Of a stretch of 30,288 nucleotides of DNA, positions 23,927 to 30,288 are shown piece after piece. The stretch spans positions 603,555-633,842 of the forward strand of contig WELB01000014.1 of NCBI GenBank assembly GCA_009602725.1, written 5' to 3'. The notes below the pieces were generated by a model. It did not search any database. It was not told the DNA's origin and worked only from the letters and a program-made list of their open reading frames with translations. The position numbers and the translations under genes were made by a program. Within the stretch, counting starts at the first letter, position 1. Each line of letters begins with the position of its first letter. The stretch comes from Spirogloea muscicola. Lineage: Eukaryota > Streptophyta > Zygnematophyceae > Spirogloeales > Spirogloeaceae.

Positions 23927-24666
23927 ATATTCGGCCACCGGCTCCTGGGCCTGCCGCCACCGTGCCTCCAGGGTGTGCGTCAGTGCGAATGTGGCGAGCG
24001 AGGGGCCGAGCCTGGGGAGCTGGCCGCTCATGTTCTGCGCTGTTCCCACGGCGGAGAGCGGACAGCGGCCCACGACCGCCTCCGGGATGCGATGCATGGC
24101 ATCCTGGTGGAGGCTGGCTTCTCGCTGGCAGCGGAGAATTCCGCCGTCATGCCGCTCCAGCAAAGGGCCGACGGTCTCCACGCACGTCGCGTAGACCTTG
24201 TGGCCACCCCACGCGCCGGCGAGCCACGTCTTATCCTGGACGTGGTGACCACAGACGCATACGACCGCTCACACCCAGCCCAATGTGCCATCAAGGCTGG
24301 GTATGCGGTCGCCTGCGCCGCTCGAGCTAAGGAGCTCAAATATGCTGATCATCCGCGGGAAGACGAGTTCTTCCCGCTGGCTATCGACACGCATGGGGCG
24401 TTGGGCGGTGGCTCGAGCTGCTCAACTAGCTCGCCCGCCGCGCCATCGTCCGCCGCTTCCATGGGGAGCCAGTGGACTCTCCTGCAGCCGGGTGGCTAGC
24501 GCAGGTGTACCGGGTGCGCTTGGCCGTCTTGCTGCAGAGGTCTATGGCCCGCGCGCTGCACCAGCGTGCCGGCTGAGCCCTCGCTGCTGCCTCTGGCTCT
24601 GGCCAGGGAATCCACTTCCAGGAGCCTAGCTTCTCTGACCTGAGGCTGCTTAGCAGGGGTTACTGA
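23927..24666 (+). pseudogene. Broken C-terminal part of a non-LTR retrotransposon ORF
   Basis: A short leader (HRLLGLPPPCLQGV) precedes a zinc-binding pattern, CECGE...HVLRC, then GGER...H..LRDAM, then a stretch with RRVDLVA, LILDVVTTD, KELKYAD and FFPLAIDTHGALG. This order is typical of the region after the reverse transcriptase in some algal and animal non-LTR elements, where an RVD...LDV...K arrangement suggests a PD-(D/E)XK-like endonuclease fold. After about 24400 the homology moves to another frame (LARRAIVRRFHGEPV, GWLAQVYRVRLAVLLQRSM), which also holds a TAG and a TGA, so at least one frameshift and two stops are present. No reverse transcriptase is seen upstream; the copy starts about 140 bp from the BAG6-like start codon, so it is 5'-truncated. 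Confidence 0.7.
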
Positions 24667-24754
24667 GTAGTACGTAGCTGCTTTGTTTCTTGTTGTGCTT
24701 GTTTTTCTTAGTGCTTCCCCTGGCCCCCTTCTCGTACTTTGTTCCTTCATTTCT

Positions 24755-24773
24755 GGGCTGGCTTTTCCAGCCC
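24755..24773 (+). repeat. 3' tail stem-loop, copy 1
   Basis: GGGCTGG, loop CTTTT, then CCAGCCC: a perfect 7-bp stem with a five-base loop. It is followed by CTATCCTCAATGGGCGAGC, which accompanies most copies. Confidence 0.85.
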
Positions 24774-25012
24774 CTATCCTCAATGGGCGAGCCCTTTCTT
24801 CTATGGCCCGCGCGCTGCACCTGCGTGCCGGCAGAGCCCTCGCTGCTGCCTCTGGCTCTGGCCAGGGGACCCACTTCCAGGAGCCTAGCTTCTCTGACCT
24901 GAGGCTGCTTAGCAGGGGTTACTGAGTACTACGTTGCTGCTTTGTTTCTTGTTGTGCTTGTTTCTCTTGGCGCTTCCCCTGGCCCCTTCTCGTACTTTGT
25001 TCATTCTTTTTT

Positions 25013-25031
25013 GGGCTGGCTTTTCCAGCCC
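25013..25031 (+). repeat. 3' tail stem-loop, copy 2
   Basis: Same stem and loop as copy 1, at the end of the second tandem unit. Its tail reads CTATCCTCAACAGGCGAGC. Confidence 0.85.
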
Positions 25032-25059
25032 CTATCCTCAACAGGCGAGCCCTTCCCTT

Positions 25060-25592
25060 TCTTTATCCTCTATGCACCTGGCTGGCCATTATATCCGCAC
25101 GTTTTTCTGGAGCCCGACGGCAACTGCTGCGTTGCCGCCGTCCGACGCCACGCCCACCGCGACGCCTGGCTCGTCCGTCCCGTTGAACGGGCGCGCTGCT
25201 GCAGACTCCTCCCCGGGCTGGCCTTATCGCCGGGCGTCAGACGCAGCCTCCTGAGCACACCTTCACAGACACAGCTCTTCCAAATCCATAGATGTCCCGG
25301 GCGCAGGGGCCGCCCCGCCAGCTGCGGCCATGCCGGCACTGCCGACGGCTCTGCAAGGCTCGGGGATGCTTAGCGATAACGAGCGCTCCCGCGCGTATCA
25401 TGATGTTGCTGAGAATCTGCAGAGCAGGGCGCAGCGATAAGAGAATCATTCCAGACGCCACGGCCAAGAGCAGCGTGCTGGACACTGGAGCGTAGAGTGG
25501 AGGAATACAACGGTCCAGGACTTGGGCCCCGATCCCGCTCACTGAACCCACGGGCAGGAGGCAAACGACCCGTCGGCTTATAGGAAGAGGGG
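25060..25592. other. Unassigned stretch between the retroelement tail and the LTR-like repeats
   Basis: GC-rich to about 25400. A plus-strand frame with PHVFLEPDGNCCVAAVRRH (about 25088-25150) looks protein-like but has no family I can name. On the minus strand this would be the interior following the PBS-like site at 25600-25611; the minus frame is open for over 100 codons but shows no gag or polymerase motif. Confidence 0.4.
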
Positions 25593-25593
25593 G

Positions 25594-26730
25594 GCTGTCG
25601 CTCCGATACCAAAGCGCCATCCTGGGCTAATCAATTTGACACTGTGCTCACCGATAACGAGGTTGCAGTGAACCACTTGTGTCTGGCGGTCTGAGAAGAG
25701 CTCAAACTCTCCTTCCTTCTGCTGTCACGGACTTGTCACTCCCTGCATGCCCACTGAGGACCTTAGAGGACTCTTCCTTAATACAAAAACACGAACTCCG
25801 TAGCGCTCCAGCAGGTTTGAGGCACTGCCGGGGATTATCTTGGAGAACCTCTCCCCAGAACCATGTTTCTCATACTGGGCAGCAAACCTGCTGGGCTTCC
25901 GCATTGCGCGCCACCTCCATTCTCCTCCAAAATTCTCAGAGTTTGTGGAGATGCTCAAGTGTGAGCAGGACAATCGCCAAGAGATGCCTATTGTGCCCTC
26001 CAAATTGTCCATGCAGGTGCTCAGCACTAGCTCGCTGCTCGGTTTGAACAGGCCAGTGGTCCTCAAGCCCAGCACTTTAAAGCAGGCCAGATGTCTGTAG
26101 TCCTAAAGCCCAACCCTCCACCATCATGAGCTGAGGTGCTATTCACATCATGGCTTGAAGCTGTAATAGTAGCAGCAGATAAAGTATTGCAAGCAGGCTT
26201 GACCACAGCCTCCCTACGCATTTGAGGACTTCGATGTGGCGATGCTCGTGCATGGTGGTCCCTGGCGGCTCGGACTCGGGCCTGCAGCGGTCTGAATGAA
26301 GGTTTGCTGAGCTTTGCAGGAGAGGCCCTCACCAAACGTCACCCTCTCCATCAGCACCAATGGCTTGAGCTCAGGTCACTAGTGCAGTAACTTAGCCACC
26401 TCGTGCATCTGGGTACCAGTAGGGTCCACATCATGCTGCGGCCACAATTGCTGACGCCCCTCGTTGTGCACTTAGGCTGGAGTTGATCTTGCACCCTCCC
26501 CTTAGGCCGCCCATTCAGCCAACTTCTGTCTGCGGATTGCCATGCGCCCGCAGCATGGATGATGACAGATTGATCAGGCTTCAACGGGAAGCGGAAGACC
26601 GTAGCCGTATCAGTCCTTGTAGAAACTGGACAATTCTCACAGCCCTCGCCCCTTTTGGAAAAGCTGCTTCGCTTAAGGCCCACAATGATGCTGCTTGGGC
26701 GCAACCCAGGATCCACAGTGGGGCGTAGCC
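25594..26730 (-). mobile_element. LTR-like direct repeat, copy A
   Basis: About 1.14 kb that matches copy B (26781-28247) along its whole length with many substitutions. It shares landmarks such as GGTGCTCAGCACYAGC, CCACCATCATGAGCTGAGG, the run around CATGGTGGTCCCTGGCGG, and CTGGGTACCAGTAGGGTCC. On the minus strand its 3' edge carries TGGTATCGGAGC (plus strand 25600-25611), close to the plant LTR-element primer-binding site TGGTATCAGAGC, which pairs with initiator tRNA-Met. No terminal TG..CA pair or target duplication could be fixed. Open frames are broken on both strands. Confidence 0.5.
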
Positions 26731-26737
26731 CCACTAT

Positions 26738-26781
26738 NGTTGGGTGGGGGGGGGGGGGGGGGGGGGGGGGGGTGGGGGGGG
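26738..26781 (+). repeat. Poly-G tract with adjoining N between the two LTR-like repeats
   Basis: An N at 26738 is followed within a few bases by 27 G, one T and 8 G (26746-26781). Just before it, GTGGGGC and GCCCCAC (about 26718-26734) form a small hairpin. The homopolymer and N mark an unreliable join exactly where the interior of an LTR element would be expected. Confidence 0.75.
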
Positions 26782-28247
26782 CTGTTGCTCCGATACCATA
26801 GCGCCCTGCTGGGCGAATATGTTGGGGTTGGGCACCGTTCTACTGATGCCGAGGATGCGTGTATATTAAGAGATGGGGAGGCCATGTGTGGCCAAGTACA
26901 AAGGCAAGCACATTGGACAAATGTACGTCACGAGGATGCAGTGGTTCACTTGCGTCTGCGGTCTATAAAGAGCTCAAAGTGTCCTTCCTTTCGCTGTCAC
27001 GCACTTGTCACTCCCTGCATGCCCCCTGAGGACCTTAAATGACATCCTTGAAGCGAGGCAACAAAAGTCGTGGCGCTCCAGCAGGTATGAGGCACTACTG
27101 GGCACCATCTTGGAGAACTCCTCCCCACAAGCCATGTTCCTCATATTGGGCACCAAACTGCTGGGCTTTCATATTGATTGCCTCCTCCTCTCATCCTCCA
27201 GACTCTTAGAGGTTGTGGAGATGCTAACCGTGCGAGCAGGACAATCGCAAAATACGCCTATCTGCCCTGCAAATTACCCATGCAGGTGCTCAGCACCAGC
27301 CCGCTGCTCGATCTGAATAGGCCTAAAGCCCAATACTCAAAACCAGGCCAGACGTTTGTAGTCCTAGAACCCATCCCTCCACCATCATGAGCTGAGGTGC
27401 TATTCACGTCATGGCTTGACGCTGTAGTGGCAGCAGGAGATAAGGTAGTGCAAGCAGGCTTGACCGCAGCCTCCCTGCGAATTGAGGACTTCAGTGTGAC
27501 GATGCTCGTGCATGGTGGTCCCTGGCGGCTCGGGTTCAGGCCTACAGCCAACTGTTAAGGCTTGCTGAGCCTGCATATCGTAGTCACAATGCTGAGGAGC
27601 TGTAACAGCCGTCCCCCCCCCCTCTCTCGTCGGGCGGGCCAGATTAATTCAGGTCCCCTAAGACTCGGCAATTGCGATAGTTGCCAATTGTAGCTGGCCT
27701 ATGTAGGGCCTGTTATTGCTGCGTTCACCTTTCCTCTTCACCGACGGAAAGAGGGTGTGCGCATGATTGGAGCGGGGTTTGTGATGTCGACCATGGCGGC
27801 CTGATCTGATGTCCAGGTTTTTCCAGCTCGACACTTAACTAGAGGCCCTCACCAGATGTCACCCTCTCCATCAGCACCAATGGCTTGAGCTCAACTCACC
27901 AGTGCATGTGTAAGGTAGCCACCTCGTGCATCTGGGTACCAGTAGGGTCCACATCATGCTGCGGCCACAATTGCAGACGCCCCCTCGATGTGCACTTGCG
28001 GCTGGAGTTGAACTTGCATTCTTCCCTTAAGCCGCCCATCAGCCATCTTCTGTCTGCAAATGGCGCGCACAGCATCGATGATGACAGATTGATCGGGCTT
28101 CAACAAGAAGCAGAAGACGGTAGCTGTATCGGTCCTTGTAGCGATTGACCATCTCACAGCCATCGCCCACTTTGGAAGAGCTGCTTCGTGTAAGGCCCAC
28201 AATCATGCTGCTTGGGCGCAGCCCAGGTGCACTGTGGACGCGTAGAA
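26781..28247 (-). mobile_element. LTR-like direct repeat, copy B, with an internal insertion
   Basis: Second copy of the repeat, same orientation as copy A. TGGTATCGGAGC lies at the same edge (plus strand 26787-26798) and both copies end at the far edge with CTACGC on the minus strand (28247 and 26730). It is longer than A mainly because of about 264 extra bases at 27575-27838. It also has extra sequence near 26810-26930, next to the PBS-like end. It encodes no intact protein. Confidence 0.5.
27575..27838. other. 264-bp insertion in LTR-like copy B
   Basis: Copy A runs from TTGCTGAGCTTTGCAGG straight into AGAGGCCCTCACC. Copy B has TTGCTGAGCCTGCAT, then about 264 unrelated bases, then AGAGGCCCTCACC. 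The insert holds a run of about ten C and a CAATTG...CAATTG pair around a short palindromic core (about 27670-27692). No coding signal is visible. It could equally be a deletion from copy A. Confidence 0.5.
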
Positions 28248-28790
28248 GCTTACTGCGTGGAATGCCACCGTGATGCCATTTGTGGGGGCCTCGGAATGTG
28301 GCCACCCGCGGGCAACCGGCGGGCAGCTGATGCGGTGCGGTATGCCTGCAACCCATCGGCTCCTGGTGGAGCTGCTGCTAATGGTTGGAGCCGCTCCTCT
28401 TTTTGAAGAGCTTCCTTACCTCAATCTGCGGAGTGGAGGATCTAGTAGTTGTGTAGAAACAGCTCTTCCAATGTAAGGCAATGGCCAGCCCCGAGGAATG
28501 TAAAGTCGAAGGACTCTTCCAGTAAAGGGCGATGGCTGTGATGGTCAGCCCAGAAAGTGTGAAATTAGTGCTAACGGGCCAGAAAAGCAACGAAGCATGT
28601 ACAAGCACAAATATCTGTACACGCATTGTACAAATCGTACAATGCCCTGAGAAGGTGCCGGAAGGGCGCACAGGTGGAGCGACGCAAAACGCGGCGCGGG
28701 CGCCGTACTGGCGCCCGTGGCCCGTCCGAGGCCTAGAGGAGTACGTCGGCCTAGCGGGTGGGCGCAAGGGGGGGTTTTGGAGGAAGTCAG
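28248..28790. other. Unassigned repeat-rich stretch
   Basis: No gene recognised. It contains a degenerate stem-loop copy (GGCTG 28534-28538 with CAGCC 28546-28550) preceded by GGACTCTTCCAGTAAAGGGC, which recurs with one change at 441-460. A strong GC hairpin, CGGGCGCC-GTACT-GGCGCCCG, lies at 28697-28717. Confidence 0.5.
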
Positions 28791-28791
28791 T

Positions 28792-28962
28792 GCTCGCCCA
28801 TTGAGGATAGGGGCTGGAAAAGCCAGCCCAAAAAAGAATGAATAGAGTACGAGAAGGGGGCCAGGGGAAGCGCTAAGATGAACAAGCACACAAAGAAACA
28901 AAGCAGCTACGAATCACTCAGTAACCCCTGACAAGCAGCCGCAGATTAGAGATGCTAGGGAG
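28792..28962 (-). mobile_element. Solo 3' tail of the non-LTR retrotransposon, minus strand
   Basis: The reverse complement matches the 3' UTR of the element at 24650-24800: the CTGCTT...GGGGTTACTGAGT start, GCTGCTTTGTTTC, TTGTGTGCTTGTTC, the GCTTCCCCTGGCCCCCTTCTCG run, the stem-loop at 28811-28829 and CTCAATGGGCGAGC. The coding part is lost, so this is an independent 5'-truncated insertion of the same family. Confidence 0.75.
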
Positions 28963-29060
28963 GGAATTTATTGGGCAGCTAGTCTGTCGGATTTGAGGCT
29001 TCCTCACTCGTAATTACTGAGTGGTCCATCATTCCCCTGTTACTCTGTTCATTCTTTTTC

Positions 29061-29079
29061 GGGCTGGTTGTTCCAGCCC
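29061..29079 (+). repeat. 3' tail stem-loop, divergent copy
   Basis: GGGCTGG, loop TTGTT, CCAGCCC. The stem is intact although the loop has changed, and the tail CTATTCTCAATGGGCGAGC is present. The sequence 5' of it differs from the full tail copies. Confidence 0.75.
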
Positions 29080-29425
29080 CTATTCTCAATGGGCGAGCAC
29101 TTTCTTCCCCCCGTACTGCCATCGCTTCTTCAGGCCCCTTCTTCTTGCCCTAGACTTTAGTTTACCCTAGACTCTGCCTGAACAATGTGTCGGCCTGAAT
29201 TGGCCTCCATTTCATTTCATGCGCCCCGCGCGCCTTCTCTTCTCTCTTGCCCCTTCGTAGCTGCTAAGCGCTTTTGGGCCCCTTCGGGCCCCTTCCCCCT
29301 CTGCACCGTCTTGCACTTTGTAGTGTAGTCCTTTTTCCCCTATCCTCAACAAGCAATAGCTTTTTCAGTGTAGTCCTTCTTCTTCTTTTTCAGCACCTCT
29401 TTCTTTGGCTTTAAACATTGTTTTT

Positions 29426-29444
29426 GGGTTGGCTTTGCCAGCCC
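29426..29444 (+). repeat. 3' tail stem-loop, copy with a G-U wobble
   Basis: GGGTTGG, loop CTTTG, CCAGCCC. The C-to-T change in the left arm keeps pairing in RNA as U-G. TTCTCAATGGGCGAGCACCTT follows in shortened form. Confidence 0.7.
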
Positions 29445-29504
29445 CCCTTTAACTTCTCAATGGGCGAGCACCTTCTTTCTTCGAACCTTTTGTCAATTCT
29501 TCTC

Positions 29505-29524
29505 GGGCTGGCTTTTCACAGCTC
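29505..29524 (+). repeat. 3' tail stem-loop, weaker copy
   Basis: GGGCTG with CAGCTC across a longer loop keeps six pairs including one G-U. It resembles the minus-strand copy at 182-205, which shares the CTTTTCACAGC form. Confidence 0.6.
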
Positions 29525-29545
29525 TTGCCCCCATTGGGAGTGCCA

Positions 29546-29705
29546 CTACTTCGTTTCAAAATTGGGACCGCCGATTATGGGGCCACGGCCCTTCAGCACA
29601 CTTGTGCCCATGAACCCACCTGCCGCGCTGACGATGATTCCCCATAACCCCCAGAAGGCCTCAAAACACCCCCCCACCGTCTGGTAAATAGGCTGGGCCC
29701 TCACA
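29546..29705 (-). CDS. Unassigned open frame with hydrophobic segments (possible exon)
   Basis: Reading leftward, the frame gives PIYQTVGGCFEAFWGLWG, then IIVSAAGGFMGTSVLKG, then GPIIGGPNFETK and a stop. It looks like a small membrane protein C-terminus with two Gly-rich hydrophobic stretches, and acceptor-like AG sites lie just upstream on the minus strand. I cannot name a family. Upstream is a poly-C hairpin. It may be an exon of a gene extending past the window or a chance frame. Confidence 0.25.
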
Positions 29706-29732
29706 GGCCCCCCCCATTTCGAGGGGGGGGCC
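29706..29732. repeat. Poly-C/poly-G hairpin
   Basis: GGCCCCCCCC (29706-29715) and GGGGGGGGCC (29723-29732) form a perfect 10-bp stem around the seven-base loop ATTTCGA. Confidence 0.85.
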
Positions 29733-30288
29733 GCTCCTGGACCGCACGACCTGCCGACCAATGGGGCAGGCGCCGGCGGGTCCCACAACTTGGACGGCCA
29801 GATCGTTCCCGACCAATTATCGCACGGCGTCGGATTCGGAGCAGCGAGAGCTCGACACGTGGCGCTCCGCCGCAGGGCAGGGGGGCGCCCCTTCAGGCAG
29901 TTATTCCTGGGGTGCAAGGCTCTCGCCGCCGGCGGGGAGGCGGACAGTAGGGGCCCCCATTTGCCGGAGGCGAGGCGGCCTCGCCTCATTTGGGAGGGGT
30001 AGGGAGGAAGGGAGGAAGGCGCTAGGCTCAGGCTCCATTCCCTCGTCTACAATCCCCGCTCCGCCCGCCGGCGCCGCCGCCGCCGCCGCCGTCGCCAGCG
30101 CCAGCGCCAGCGCCATCGCCAGCGCCAGCGCCTTCGCCAGCGCCAGCGCCGCCGCCGCCGCCGGGTCCTCTTGTGGTGGAAGACTGCCAGGCGGGGAGGC
30201 GCCGCCGCGGGCGAGCGAGCGCACCGCTCACTGAGCCCCTGTCGGCCGCCGCATCGGCCGCACCGCGCCGCCTTGCCAGCCGCAGAGA
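29733..30288. other. GC-rich window end with a GCCAGC repeat; possible gene start on the minus strand
   Basis: The composition matches the GC-rich 5' exons elsewhere in the window. A GCCAGC hexanucleotide repeat fills about 30095-30160. A minus-strand frame from 30224 to 29901 starts MRSLARGGASPPGSL and reads the repeat as alternating Ala-Leu. It could be a transit-peptide-like first exon, but there is no conserved domain to support it. Confidence 0.3.

Larger units (their letters stand above)
24541..25058 (+). repeat. Tandem duplication of the retrotransposon 3' end (259-bp period)
   Basis: Unit 1 (24541-24799) and unit 2 (24800-25058) are nearly identical direct copies. Each contains the end of the ORF (SMARALH...LRLLSRGY, stop at 24664-24666 and 24923-24925) and a roughly 130-bp 3' UTR ending in the stem-loop and CAATGGGCGAGC-like tail. 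Unit 1 has a premature TGA where unit 2 reads AGA, so unit 2 preserves the older reading. Confidence 0.85.

Overview
This is nuclear DNA from an intron-rich eukaryote, most probably a green alga. The three protein genes I can reconstruct resemble plant (Viridiplantae) proteins most closely. All their introns are GT-AG, and about three quarters of the RIC1 acceptors end in GCAG. There are no bacterial-style operons, RNA genes or CRISPR arrays. Three single N characters (5441, 15649, 26738), two of them next to long homopolymers, suggest a draft assembly. The class of alga cannot be fixed from this window. Similarity statements come from remembered family sequences, not from a search.

Layout. 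(1) 1-1383: non-coding, with two degenerate stem-loop repeat copies. (2) 1384-5550, minus strand: an eight-exon gene for a plant-type fold-type IV PLP-dependent aminotransferase (425 aa) with a probable organelle transit peptide. (3) 5551-6321: a GC-rich divergent intergenic region. (4) 6322-14459, plus strand: a complete 23-exon RIC1 gene (1152 aa), the Rab6/Ypt6 exchange-factor subunit of the Golgi. (5) 14460-17778: a convergent intergenic region with a GC-rich island, 109 consecutive A and a possible BRK1/WASHC3-like fragment. (6) 17779-23786, minus strand: an 18-exon gene for a plant BAG6-like ubiquitin-domain protein (about 947 aa). (7) 23800-30288: a repeat-rich stretch. It holds a broken non-LTR retrotransposon C-terminal domain with a tandemly duplicated 3' end, two diverged 1.1-1.5 kb direct repeats that each end in a primer-binding-site-like motif, and many copies of one stem-loop tail.

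The three genes are housekeeping genes (metabolism, Golgi Rab activation, protein quality control) with no evident shared pathway. The aminotransferase and RIC1 are divergent and may share a promoter. RIC1 and the BAG6-like gene are convergent. All exon models keep frame across every junction, and conserved family blocks run across the joins, which is the main support for them.

The least expected signals are a dispersed stem-loop family whose pairing survives base changes, a 36-bp duplication that carries the 3' splice site of aminotransferase exon 2, and the paired LTR-like repeats with almost no interior.
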